The notes: generated by a model from the sequence alone, not told the origin. Positions 36,116 to 45,256 are shown, counted from the stretch's first letter. The stretch is DNA of 64,000 bases from Flavobacterium sp. MDT1-60 (GCF_014844035.1 NZ_CP062159.1:930001-994000); one strand, 5' to 3'. Made by a program: numbers and translations.

Positions 36116-38397
36116 ATGAAGAAAAGTTTTCTCTATATTTTGTTTCTGCTTTTTATGCAATTTAGTTTTGCCCAGAATAAATTGTCATGGCAAGGGTATT
36201 TTTCATTTAATGAAATAAAAGATGTTTCAGAGTCTTCAACAGCAGTTTACGCAGCTTCAGAGAATGCTTTGTTTTCTAAAAATGCGGCTACAAATTCAGT
36301 AAAAACAACAACTACAGTTGACGGACTTTCTGGACAGACCATTTCTACGGTATATTATAGTGAAGCTTTCAAAAAACAATTGTCGGTTACGAAAATGGTT
36401 TAATGATTGTAATTAATGAGACTGATGGTAATATGCTTAAAAAAGTTGATATTATCAATAAGCAATTGGCTCCAAATCTTAAAAAGATAAATCATTTTAT
36501 GGAGCATAACGGTTTGCTGTATGTTTCTTGTGATTTCGGAATTGTGCAATTCAATTTGACGACTTTGCAATTTGGTGATACTTATTTTATTGGAGATAAT
36601 GGCGCGGAAATCAGTGTAAAACAAACTACTTTTTTTAATGGGTTTATTTATGCCGCCACCTCAAGTGGAATCAGAAGAGCAAATAGCACAAATCCGAATT
36701 TAAATGATTTTAGTCAATGGATAGTTGTAAATTCAGGAGATTGGTCAAGTGTTGAAACTTTAGATACGGAGCTTATTGCGATAAATACTGTTGGATACAT
36801 TCATAGGTTTAACTCAGTAACTTTTGTTGGGTTTTTGCAGCTTTCACAACCTTCTGTTGATATGCGGGCAAAGAATCATAATTTGTTTATAACGATCCCG
36901 AATACGGTTTATATCTATACTAATCAAATGGTTTTGAATCGACAGATTACAAATGCTCAGGTTTTAGATAATACACTTAATTTTACTTGTGCAACCGCTG
37001 TTGGAGATGCAATTTATATCGGAACAAAAGAAAAAGGTTTGTTTTCTTCGATGCTATCAGGAAGTACAGCTTTTGAAAATAATACACCAACAGGTCCTGC
37101 ACGAAACAATATTTTTTCATTAGATGTAACTCCGAATGTTCTTTGGACAGTGTATGGTGATTACGATTCGTTTTATAATCCGTATCCTTTAGATAGTTAT
37201 GGTGTAAGTAAATATAGTGCTTCTGGTTGGTTGAATATTCCATATTCTGATGTTTATGACGCCAAATCGATGACAAAAATTATTGTAAATCCTGCTGATG
37301 AAAAACAAGTTTATGCGAGTTCGTTTTTCTCCGGATTATTAAAAGTAGAAGATGATGTTCCGCAGTTTTTATACAACGAAAAAAATAGCGGTTTAGAATC
37401 AATTACTACCGAAGGTCCAAATTATATAGATGTCCGTATCAATGGAACTGCTTTTGATAAAACAGGAAATCTTTGGGTAACCAATAGCCGGATCAAAAAT
37501 GGATTAAAAGTTTTGAGAACCAATGGTCAATGGGGAAGTTATTCGATGACTTCAATTATTGATGATGCAGAAGCTTCAAGTTATGGCAACATTGTAATTG
37601 ATAGAAATAGTGTAAAATGGATTGCAACCAATAGAGATGGGGTTGTTGGTTTTAACGAAGCGACCAATACATTTAAAAAAATGACATTTGGTGCTGATGC
37701 AGGAAATCTTCCAATCGCCGACGTAAGATCGATTGCAATTGATACTAAAAACCAACTTTGGATAGGAACTACAAAAGGACTACGGGTTTTGTCAAACGTG
37801 AGCAGTTTCCAAAATGAAAGTCAGTTAAAAGCGAATCCAGTTATTATTATGGAAGATAATCTGGCTCAGGAATTACTGTATGAACAATTTATCACTTCAA
37901 TTGCAGTTGACGGAGCTAATAATAAATGGATTGGAACAACTGATGCTGGTGTTTTTATGGTGTCTCCAAATGGACAGGAAACAAAATATCATTTTACTAT
38001 AAGTAATTCGCCTTTACCGAGTAACGTTATAAATGACATCAAAATTAACAGCACAACCGGAGAAGTTTTCATTGCAACCAATAAAGGAATGATTTCTTTT
38101 AAAGGAATTGCAACAGATGCCAATGAAGATTTAAATAATGTTTATGTCTATCCAAATCCGGTTCGTCCAACCTATTCGGGAACTGTAAAAGTGGCTGGGT
38201 TAATTGATAAAGCCAATATTAAAATTACAGATATCGAAGGTAATTTGGTTTATGAAACAACTTCAGAAGGAGGAACAATAGAGTGGGATACAACTGCTTT
38301 TGGAAGATATAAAGTAGCATCAGGCGTTTATATGATTTTTATTTCGGCGCAAGACGGCGGTGAAACGAAGGTAAAGAAAGTGATGATAATTCGATAG
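36116..38397 (+). pseudogene. porZ: PorZ-like type IX secretion protein, split by a one-base frameshift
   Basis: The first part (36116-36403) opens with signal peptide YILFLLFMQFSFAQ, then a propeller blade ending SEAFKKQLSVTKMV and a stop. The second part (36403-38397) continues the protein in another frame. Reading the other frame from the A-run at 36371-36376 gives KKTIVGYENGLMIVINETDG, a smooth continuation. Seven A's instead of six would restore one 760-residue protein: signal peptide, two-component-regulator-type beta-propeller repeats (GTTKGLRVLSNVSSF, then WIGTTDAGVF), and a C-terminal sorting domain (VYVYPNPVRPTYSG, then GVYMIFISAQDGGE and KKVMIIR). This matches PorZ, the T9SS surface protein linked to A-LPS delivery. 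Either a homopolymer error, a real inactivation, or slippage. recO follows. Confidence 0.87.
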
Positions 38398-38468
38398 GAT
38401 TTAGTCGCAGTTTTCAGTCACAGTTTTCAAAATCTAAAATCTACAGTCTAAAATCTAAAATCCAAAAA
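38398..38468. repeat. CAGTCACAGTTTT and CTAAAATCTAAAAT phrase repeats
   Basis: GTCGCAGTTTTCAGTCACAG is followed by AATCTAAAATCTACAGTC and CTAAAATCTAAAATCC, so two phrase types sit in one spacer between the porZ-like gene and recO. Confidence 0.6.
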
Positions 38469-39182
38469 TTGTTAGTCAAAACAAAAGCAATAGTAATCTC
38501 ATCCTTAAAATTTCAGGAAAAAAGCCTGATAGTAAAGTGTTTTACGCTTTCAAATGGCCTGAAGTCTTATTTTGTGCGAGATGCTTTTTCGAGTCGGAAA
38601 GCGAGTCAGAAGATTGCTTATTTTCAGCCTTTGTCTATTTTAGAAATTGAAGCAGTTCACAAGAATAAAGGGACGCTGGAAAATTTTAAAGAAATAAAAA
38701 CGGCAATTCCTTTTCAAACGATTCATACTGATATAGTGAAAAGTACAATTGTAATGTTTCTTTCCGAAATATTGCATTATTCGATTCAGGAAGAGGAAAA
38801 AAATGAATCGCTTTTTGAGTTTTTAGAAACTGCATTGATGTGGTTGGATCATCATGATGAAATTTCTAATTTCCATTTAATTTTACTTTTAGATGCAACA
38901 AAATATCTTGGTTTTTATCCAGATATTTCTGAAATTGATTTGCCCTATTTTGAAATGAATGAAGGTATTTTTACGATTTTTCATGGATCAAATTCTTTAA
39001 CAGAAGATGAAACAAGTCTTCTGAAAAAACTGATTGATCTGAAATTTGACAACGATCAGAAAGTTTTCCATGTGGTAGAAAGACAAATACTACTAAAAGT
39101 TCTGATTGATTATTATAGTTTTCATTTGGACGGATTCAAAAAACCGAAATCTTTAGAGGTTTTAAAGGAGGTTTTCTCTTAA
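38469..39182 (+). CDS. recO: DNA repair protein RecO
   Basis: 237 residues, starting with TTG and reading MLVKTKAIVISSLKF, the usual RecO N-terminus (OB-fold, about 1-78). A helical C-terminal part follows. RecO loads RecA onto SSB-coated ssDNA with RecR. The family's zinc cysteines are not present, which is common in Bacteroidota RecO. TTG is chosen because the N-terminus aligns there and no ATG is nearby. Confidence 0.92.
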   Translation: MLVKTKAIVISSLKFQEKSLIVKCFTLSNGLKSYFVRDAFSSRKASQKIAYFQPLSILEIEAVHKNKGTLENFKEIKTAIPFQTIHTDIVKSTIVMFLSEILHYSIQEEEKNESLFEFLETALMWLDHHDEISNFHLILLLDATKYLGFYPDISEIDLPYFEMNEGIFTIFHGSNSLTEDETSLLKKLIDLKFDNDQKVFHVVERQILLKVLIDYYSFHLDGFKKPKSLEVLKEVFS

Positions 39183-39312
39183 ATCTTAAAAAAGAGCATT
39201 TTTTTTTGCTGAACATACCTGAAATTTTCTGACATCGCTCTTTTTTCTGTCATCTTTTATCTATTTTCCTCAAAATTCCTTACTTTCGCACCTCGTTTAA
39301 GAAAAGGATAAA

Positions 39313-42300
39313 ATGAGCACAAAATTTACTGAATACAAAGGACTTGACTTACCAACAGTAGCGTCAGAAGTACTTGATTTTTGGAAGAAAGAAAATATAT
39401 TTGAAAAGAGTGTAACTACTCGCGAAGGTGCAGAGCCTTACGTATTTTTTGAAGGTCCGCCTTCAGCAAACGGATTACCGGGAATTCACCACGTGATGGC
39501 GCGTGCGATTAAAGATATTTTTTGCAGATATAAAACTCAAAAAGGTTTTCAGGTAAAAAGAAAAGCCGGTTGGGATACGCATGGATTACCTGTAGAATTA
39601 GGTACCGAGAAAGAACTTGGAATTACAAAAGAAGATATTGGTAAAACCATTTCTATTGAAGAATATAACGAAGCGTGTAAAAAAACCGTAATGCGTTATA
39701 CCGATGTATGGAATGATTTGACCGAAAAAATGGGATATTGGGTTGATATGGAAGATCCATATGTGACTTATAAACCAAAATATATGGAGTCTGTTTGGTG
39801 GCTTTTGAAACAAATCTATGATAAAGGTTTGTTGTACAAAGGATACACGATTCAGCCTTATTCTCCAAAAGCAGGAACTGGATTGTCTTCTCACGAAGTA
39901 AACCAGCCTGGAGCGTACCGAGATGTTACAGATACTACGATTGTAGCGCAGTTTAAAACATTGCCGAAAACATTGCCTTCGTTTTTACAAGGTTTTGGAG
40001 ATATTCACATCTTGGCCTGGACAACTACTCCCTGGACACTACCATCGAATACCGCTTTGACAGTTGGACCAAAAATCGATTATGTTTTAGTAAAAACATT
40101 CAATCAATATACTTTTGAATCAATCAATGTGGTTTTGGCTAAAAATTTAGTTGGAAAACAATTTGGAAAAGGATTTTTTGCAAGTGAAGACGATGCCGAT
40201 TTCGAAAAAGTAAAAAATGGCGACAAGCAACTTCCGTACAAAATTTTAGCAGAAGCAAAAGGAGCCGATTTAGTAGAAATCCGTTACGAGCAATTATTGC
40301 CGTACGTATTGCCTTATCAAAATGCTGAAAATGCATTTAGAGTAATTGCCGGAGATTTCGTTACTACAGAAGACGGAACCGGAGTAGTGCATACCGCTCC
40401 AACTTTTGGTGCTGATGATGCTAAAGTAGCGAAAGAAGCTAAACCCGAAGTGCCGCCAATGTTGGTTTTAGACGAAAATGGCACTGCAGTTCCTTTGGTA
40501 GACTTACAAGGAAAATTCACTTCTCATGTAGGTGATTTGGCTGGTAAATATGTGAAAAACGAATATTATGATGAAGGACAGGCGCCAGAGCGCTCTGTTG
40601 ATGTTGAGATTGCTATTCGATTGAAAGAAGAAAATAAAGCCTTTAAGGTTGAAAAATACGTACACAGTTATCCACACAGCTGGAGAACTGATGAGCCGTT
40701 ATTATATTATCCACTAGACTCTTGGTTCATTAAAGTAACCGATGTAAAAGATAGAATGTTCGACCTGAACGAAACTATCAATTGGAAGCCTAAGTCTACT
40801 GGTGAAGGACGTTTTGGAAATTGGTTGAAAAATGCCAACGACTGGAATTTATCTCGTTCTAGATATTGGGGAATTCCGTTGCCAATTTGGAGAACTGAAG
40901 ATAAGAAAGAAGAAGTTCTTATTGGTTCTGTTGAAGAATTGTACAATGCGATTGAAAAATCTATTGCAGCTGGTTTTCAAAAAGAAAATCCGTTCAAAGG
41001 TTTTGAAATCGGAAACATGTCTGAATCAAATTATGATCTAATTGATTTACACAAAAATGTTGTTGATGAAATAACTTTAGTTTCGGCTTCAGGACAGCCA
41101 ATGAAACGTGAAAGCGATTTAATTGACGTTTGGTTTGATTCTGGTGCCATGCCTTATGCACAATGGCATTATCCTTTTGAGAACAAAGATAAAATAGACG
41201 AGAATAAAGATTTTCCTGCGAATTTCATCGCTGAAGGTGTAGATCAGACTCGTGGATGGTTTTATACTTTACATGCTATCGGAACTTTGGTTTTTGATAA
41301 AGTAGCGTATAAAAATGTAGTTTCAAATGGTTTGGTTTTGGATAAAAACGGACAAAAAATGTCGAAACGTTTAGGGAACGCAACAGATCCTTTCGAAACA
41401 ATAAAAGAATATGGTCCGGATGCTACCCGTTGGTACATGATTTCAAACGCAAATCCCTGGGATAACCTGAAATTTGATTTGGAAGGAATTGCTGAGGTGC
41501 GTCGTAAATTCTTCGGAACTTTATATAATACCTATTCATTCTTTTCGTTATATGCCAATATCGATGGGTTTAAATACGCTGAAGCGGAAATTCCGTTAAA
41601 CGAGAGACCGGAAATCGATCAATGGATTATTTCTGAATTGCATTCTTTGATAAAATTTGTTGACGAATGTTATGAAGATTATGAGCCTACAAAAGCAGCA
41701 AGAGCTATATCTGAATTCGTTCAGGAAAACTTAAGTAACTGGTATGTTCGTTTGTGCCGTCGTCGTTTCTGGAAAGGAGAATATGCTCAGGATAAAATTG
41801 CAGCTTATCAAACGCTTTATACTTGCCTGTTAACAATAAGTAAGTTAAGCGCTCCCATCGCTCCTTTTTTCATGGATAAATTATACCGTGATTTAACAAT
41901 TTCTACAGGATCTGAGGAATATAGCAGTGTTCACTTGGCTGAATTTCCAAAATTTGTCGAAAACTTTGTTAATAAAACGTTAGAAAGTAAAATGCAGAAG
42001 GCGCAGACTATCTCTTCGCTTGTATTATCGCTTCGTAAAAAGGAAATGATTAAGGTGCGTCAACCTTTGCAAAAGGTAATGATTCCGGTACTTGACGAAA
42101 ATCAGAGAGATGAAATTGAAGCTATTTCTGAGCTTGTAAAAGCGGAAGTGAACGTTAAAGAAATCATACTTTTAGATGATGACTCTGGTATTTTAGTGAA
42201 GCAAATCAAGCCTAATTTTAAGGCTTTAGGGCCGCGTTTCGGAAAAGATATGGGTCTGATTTCCAAAGAAATACAAGCTTTTTCAGTAGATCAGATCAAT

Positions 42301-42714
42301 CAGTTGGATAAGCAGGGGGCGTTAGATATTGTTATTGCTGGAAAAAATGTAACTTTATCACTAGAAGACGTCGAAATAACATCCCAGGATATTGAAGGAT
42401 GGTTGGTTGCAAATTCAAATGGAATTACGGTTGCACTTGATATTACAATCTCTGAAGAATTGAAAAACGAGGGAATCGCGAGAGAATTGGTAAACAGAAT
42501 TCAAAATATCCGTAAAGATTCTGGATTTGAAGTTACCGATAAGATTAAGGTTCAGATAAAAAGAAGTGGTTTGTTAGAAGAGGCCATTCTGAAAAATGAA
42601 GACTATATTAAGTCTGAGACATTAACAGAAGATTTGGTTTTTGTTGACGCTTTAGAAAACGGCACAGAAATTGAGTTTGATGATATTAAAACTATGATAT
42701 TAATTTCAAAATAA
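39313..42714 (+). CDS. ileS: Isoleucine--tRNA ligase, long (type 2) form
   Basis: Charges tRNA-Ile. 1133 residues, longer than the ~940 of type 1 bacterial enzymes. The class I motifs are GLPGIHHVMAR (HIGH-equivalent GIHH at about 57-60) and GQKMSKRLGN (KMSKR at about 682-686). An editing domain with WTTTPWTLPSNTAL, the signature WFDSGAMPYAQWHYP, and a long anticodon-binding region are seen. The length and motif variant fit the eukaryote-like type associated elsewhere with mupirocin resistance; I infer that only from the family. The upstream sequence has TACTTTCG, one base off a -7 box. A DksA-like gene follows 10 bases later. Confidence 0.97.
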   Translation: MSTKFTEYKGLDLPTVASEVLDFWKKENIFEKSVTTREGAEPYVFFEGPPSANGLPGIHHVMARAIKDIFCRYKTQKGFQVKRKAGWDTHGLPVELGTEKELGITKEDIGKTISIEEYNEACKKTVMRYTDVWNDLTEKMGYWVDMEDPYVTYKPKYMESVWWLLKQIYDKGLLYKGYTIQPYSPKAGTGLSSHEVNQPGAYRDVTDTTIVAQFKTLPKTLPSFLQGFGDIHILAWTTTPWTLPSNTALTVGPKIDYVLVKTFNQYTFESINVVLAKNLVGKQFGKGFFASEDDADFEKVKNGDKQLPYKILAEAKGADLVEIRYEQLLPYVLPYQNAENAFRVIAGDFVTTEDGTGVVHTAPTFGADDAKVAKEAKPEVPPMLVLDENGTAVPLVDLQGKFTSHVGDLAGKYVKNEYYDEGQAPERSVDVEIAIRLKEENKAFKVEKYVHSYPHSWRTDEPLLYYPLDSWFIKVTDVKDRMFDLNETINWKPKSTGEGRFGNWLKNANDWNLSRSRYWGIPLPIWRTEDKKEEVLIGSVEELYNAIEKSIAAGFQKENPFKGFEIGNMSESNYDLIDLHKNVVDEITLVSASGQPMKRESDLIDVWFDSGAMPYAQWHYPFENKDKIDENKDFPANFIAEGVDQTRGWFYTLHAIGTLVFDKVAYKNVVSNGLVLDKNGQKMSKRLGNATDPFETIKEYGPDATRWYMISNANPWDNLKFDLEGIAEVRRKFFGTLYNTYSFFSLYANIDGFKYAEAEIPLNERPEIDQWIISELHSLIKFVDECYEDYEPTKAARAISEFVQENLSNWYVRLCRRRFWKGEYAQDKIAAYQTLYTCLLTISKLSAPIAPFFMDKLYRDLTISTGSEEYSSVHLAEFPKFVENFVNKTLESKMQKAQTISSLVLSLRKKEMIKVRQPLQKVMIPVLDENQRDEIEAISELVKAEVNVKEIILLDDDSGILVKQIKPNFKALGPRFGKDMGLISKEIQAFSVDQINQLDKQGALDIVIAGKNVTLSLEDVEITSQDIEGWLVANSNGITVALDITISEELKNEGIARELVNRIQNIRKDSGFEVTDKIKVQIKRSGLLEEAILKNEDYIKSETLTEDLVFVDALENGTEIEFDDIKTMILISK

Positions 42715-42724
42715 TATAAATACC

Positions 42725-43105
42725 ATGATAGATGAAATTACAAGATACTCTGACGCTGACTTGGCAGAGTTTAAAGAAATAATTCAAAATAAAATACAAA
42801 AAGCACAAGCCGATCTGGATTTAATTAAAAGTGCTTATATGAATGATTTGAATAATGGAACAGATGATACTTCTCCAACTTTTAAAGCATTTGAAGAAGG
42901 AAGTGAAACAATGTCAAAAGAAGCGAACTCACAGTTGGCTATCAGACAGGAAAAGTTTATACGCGATCTGAAAAACGCATTATTCCGTGTTGAAAATAAA
43001 ACATATGGTATTTGTAAAGTGACAGGTAAACTAATCGGCAAGGAAAGGCTAAAAATAGTTCCTCATGCTACAATGAGTATCGAAGCTAAAAACCTGCAAA
43101 GATAA
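42725..43105 (+). CDS. TraR/DksA family protein lacking zinc-finger cysteines
   Basis: 126 residues. The N-terminal two-thirds form a long helical coiled coil. The C-terminal part, YGICKVTGKLIGKERLKIVP then HATMSIEAKN, matches the DksA zinc-finger fold but keeps only one Cys of the usual four. Such zinc-less DksA-like proteins still fit the RNA polymerase secondary-channel family. Whether it responds to ppGpp is unknown. It lies 10 bases after ileS, so it is co-transcribed, and a terminator follows. Confidence 0.88.
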   Translation: MIDEITRYSDADLAEFKEIIQNKIQKAQADLDLIKSAYMNDLNNGTDDTSPTFKAFEEGSETMSKEANSQLAIRQEKFIRDLKNALFRVENKTYGICKVTGKLIGKERLKIVPHATMSIEAKNLQR

Positions 43106-43137
43106 TTATCTATACCTAAATTAACAATAACAGTATG

Positions 43138-43165
43138 AAACGCTCCTTTTAGGGGCGTTTTTTTT
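43138..43165 (+). terminator. Terminator after the DksA-like gene
   Basis: AAACGCTCC pairs with GGGGCGTTT around TTTTA and is followed by eight T in total. Confidence 0.85.
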
Positions 43166-43314
43166 GTTTAATATTTTTATGTAGTAATTACATTTTGATT
43201 ATCTATTTTTTTGAGGTAAATTGATTACGATTTATTAAAATTGTATAGTAAAAGTTTATAATTTTTTGTAAGAAGAGAGAAAACGAGAGAATCGGGTGTG
43301 TCTGAAAAGATGTT

Positions 43315-43357
43315 TTTAATTTAGAACTGCCTGCAATCAAGGCAGTTCTAAATTAAA
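43315..43357. repeat. 17-bp perfect inverted repeat, likely terminator of the roadblock operon
   Basis: The arm 43315-43331 (TTTAATTTAGAACTGCC) is exactly complementary to 43341-43357, with a 9-base loop. It lies 14 bases past the stop of the roadblock gene at 43371. There is no strong T-run on the minus strand, so it may be a processing or stability hairpin rather than a classic terminator. Confidence 0.7.
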
Positions 43358-43370
43358 TGAAGAGTAGAAA

Positions 43371-43751
43371 TTAAGCCAAATTTTTCTCTAATTCTAATTT
43401 GTGTTTTCTTAATATGGCTCTTGTCATTCCTAAATTTGCCTTAGTAGAGTCTGCAGCAAGGTAAATCATGAATTTTTTGTTTGGAGAAATGTCGATAATG
43501 TGAATTTGATTTGACAGTGTAATCAAAATATCTTCAATTTCCTGATTTAAATTTAAGGCTTTAACAGCATTCAGTTTAGCTTTCACTACTTCCAGGTTGT
43601 AAGCTGCGGCAAGTTCCGGGTCAAATTTGGAGTCTAAACTCAGGTTTCCATAGCTTAATCCGGTTTCGATTTCGGTCACAGCTACTGCTATAAAGCCGTT
43701 TACGTTAGTTTTCATTTCATTTAAAAACACGTTCAAAAAGTCATTACTCAT
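43371..43751 (-). CDS. Roadblock/LC7 domain protein (second of a pair)
   Basis: 126 residues, alpha/beta/alpha pattern of the roadblock/LC7 fold. An N-terminal helix FLNVFLNEMKTNVNGFIAVA is followed by IETGLSYGNLSLDSKFDPEL, then DILITLSNQIHIIDISPNKK and FMIYLAADSTKANLGMTRAI. The family controls or scaffolds small GTPases (MglB-type partners of MglA) in gliding and polarity. No GTPase gene is in the window. It starts 33 bases after the first roadblock gene's stop. Confidence 0.78.
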   Translation of the reverse strand: MSNDFLNVFLNEMKTNVNGFIAVAVTEIETGLSYGNLSLDSKFDPELAAAYNLEVVKAKLNAVKALNLNQEIEDILITLSNQIHIIDISPNKKFMIYLAADSTKANLGMTRAILRKHKLELEKNLA

Positions 43752-43784
43752 AGTTAATTGGTTTTGTTGTTAATAGATTTATGT

Positions 43785-44141
43785 TTATTTTAATAGGGAA
43801 TTCTGGCTTAATTTTATAGAAACTTCGTCAGTAGATCGCATTAATAATCCAAGGTTACTTCCTTCTTTTGAGAAAGCAATAATAAAGTTTGAACCGCTAA
43901 TTTTATTTCCGATAACGACACCGTCTGAAGTTTTTAAATAAAGCTGTTTTAATGATCCTTTGTCTAAATCAATTAAAAATTTTTCACTCATAGATAAAAT
44001 CGCAGCGCTCATTGCGGCAACACTATCTCCGTAATCTAAATGTAGTGATGTGATTAATTTTCCTTTTCCATTTAAAATTAATGCTGATGTTGATTTAGTA
44101 GTAACCAAAAAATCGTTTAGAGTAGCTGTGATTTCGTTCAT
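43785..44141 (-). CDS. Roadblock/LC7 domain protein (first of a pair)
   Basis: 118 residues, roadblock/LC7 fold: LNDFLVTTKSTSALILNGKG then DSVAAMSAAILSMSEKFLID, QLYLKTSDGVVIGNKISGSN, FIIAFSKEGSNLGLLMRSTD. The pattern of a start strand, the SVAAMSAAIL helix, and NLGLLM strand/helix is the MglB-like core. It is upstream of the second roadblock gene in an apparent two-gene operon. A -7 box and a dyad lie upstream. Confidence 0.8.
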   Translation of the reverse strand: MNEITATLNDFLVTTKSTSALILNGKGKLITSLHLDYGDSVAAMSAAILSMSEKFLIDLDKGSLKQLYLKTSDGVVIGNKISGSNFIIAFSKEGSNLGLLMRSTDEVSIKLSQNSLLK

Positions 44142-44217
44142 TTTTAGTAGGATTTTAAACAGTTGTTAAAATATTTTCAGATCGATATATTATTGATGAT
44201 AAATTTATACTTATGTA

Positions 44218-44241
44218 TTAAACAATTGTTAAATTGTTTAA
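44218..44241. promoter_or_regulatory. Dyad TTAAACAATT-gtta-AATTGTTTAA near the roadblock promoter
   Basis: Ten-base perfect arms with a four-base centre, directly downstream of the -7 box at 44243-44250 on the minus strand, i.e. over the expected transcription start. Position suggests an operator; it could also be a hairpin. Confidence 0.45.
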
Positions 44242-44242
44242 A

Positions 44243-44250
44243 CAAATATA
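44243..44250 (-). promoter_or_regulatory. -7 box of the roadblock operon
   Basis: On the minus strand TATATTTG (TAnnTTTG). It is about 100 bases before the first roadblock start. No -33 element of good quality. Confidence 0.4.
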
Positions 44251-44321
44251 AATTAAATTATGTATCATTGTGGTACCGAAATGTTAATAATTTTATTTTT
44301 TCACTATAAAAAACTTACACG

Positions 44322-44537
44322 ATGGCTAAAGTATTGAAATTCAAAGAAGTGAATTCGGATGTAGAAAGTAGAATGAAAGATTTCGAAAAAATGCGTCTAA
44401 AATTAAAAACGGAAATTAAAAAGGTACAGGAGAAAAAAGCTAACTCTGGTAAAGAAGAAAAAGGCTTTCTGAAATCGATTTCAGGTTTTTTTGCTGATGG
44501 TCCTAAAACTCCAGCTAAGACAAATGTCAAAAAATAA
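44322..44537 (+). CDS. Small basic protein of unknown function
   Basis: 71 residues starting MAKVLKFKEVNSDVESRM, a helical lysine-rich segment (about 12-50) and a tail FLKSISGFFADGPKTPAKT. It lacks signal peptide or membrane helix. I do not recognise it. It is divergent from the roadblock pair and 122 bases upstream of lspA, with a terminator between. Codon pattern and a plausible ATG support a real gene. Confidence 0.65.
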   Translation: MAKVLKFKEVNSDVESRMKDFEKMRLKLKTEIKKVQEKKANSGKEEKGFLKSISGFFADGPKTPAKTNVKK

Positions 44538-44597
44538 CTTCTTCTTTGCTTAAAATGGTATTAAATTACTGTTTGATTTTATTGTAAAAGAATTAAC

Positions 44598-44620
44598 GCT
44601 CCATTAGGAGCTTTTTTTTT
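44598..44620 (+). terminator. Terminator between the small gene and lspA
   Basis: GCTCC pairs with GGAGC around ATTA, followed by nine T. Confidence 0.8.
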
Positions 44621-44631
44621 GATTAAATTAG

Positions 44632-44639
44632 TACTTTTG
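44632..44639 (+). promoter_or_regulatory. -7 box of lspA
   Basis: TACTTTTG (TAnnTTTG), 20 bases before the lspA start codon. Confidence 0.5.
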
Positions 44640-44659
44640 CGCATCAAAAAATCCATAAA

Positions 44660-45256
44660 ATGTCATTACGAAAAGCGTATCTCCTTATATTTTTAGTTTT
44701 ACTTGTTGATCAGATTTCAAAAATCTATGTGAAAACCAATTTTATTCTAGGAGAAGAAGTTCATGTTTTTAATTGGTTCAAAATTCATTTTATTGAAAAT
44801 GAAGGAATGGCATGGGGAACAAAAATTCCAGGCGAATACGGAAAATTAATTTTGACTGTATTTAGAATTTTTGCTGTTTTCGGAATTGGATATTGGTTGG
44901 CTGATGCAATCAAAAAGCATCATTCTACTTATTTAATAGTTGCAATTGCGCTAATTTTTGCAGGAGCTGCAGGAAATATTTTAGATTCCGTTTTCTACGG
45001 AGTAATTTTTGATGACAGCACACATAATTTGGCAACACTTTTTTCACCTCATCCATATGGTACATGGTTTCATGGGTTAGTAGTTGATATGTTTTATTTT
45101 CCTATCTGGGAAGGCAATCTGCCAACCTGGATTCCTTTCTTTGGTGGTAAACATTTTATGTTTTTTAATGCTATTTTTAATGTTGCCGACATGGCAATTT
45201 CTACAGGTGTCGGTATTTTGCTTATTTTCAATAAAAGAGCTTTTCCAAAACACTAA
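44660..45256 (+). CDS. lspA: Lipoprotein signal peptidase (signal peptidase II)
   Basis: Removes signal peptides from prolipoproteins in the inner membrane. 198 residues with four membrane helices (about 5-20, 62-80, 90-108, 170-190). Conserved motifs: LVDQISK (about 15-21), IENEGMAWG (45-53), GNILDSVFYG (105-114), then the catalytic Asp pair in LVVDMFYFP (Asp about 143) and FNVADMAIS (Asp about 177). The ileS, DksA-like, lspA order is a familiar Bacteroidota arrangement, here interrupted by the roadblock genes and the small gene. Confidence 0.96.
   Translation: MSLRKAYLLIFLVLLVDQISKIYVKTNFILGEEVHVFNWFKIHFIENEGMAWGTKIPGEYGKLILTVFRIFAVFGIGYWLADAIKKHHSTYLIVAIALIFAGAAGNILDSVFYGVIFDDSTHNLATLFSPHPYGTWFHGLVVDMFYFPIWEGNLPTWIPFFGGKHFMFFNAIFNVADMAISTGVGILLIFNKRAFPKH

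Noticed and set aside
36371..36377. A-run AAAAAAC as a programmed -1 frameshift site in porZ
   Set aside because: The heptamer matches in letters, but the reading frame is AAA-AAA-C rather than A-AAA-AAC, so tandem slippage would be mismatched at one codon. I saw no clear downstream pseudoknot. I kept a simple one-base indel as the main reading.
39598..39894. Open frames antisense to ileS, including 39653-39868
   Set aside because: They lie wholly inside a well-supported gene and show no protein-like pattern.
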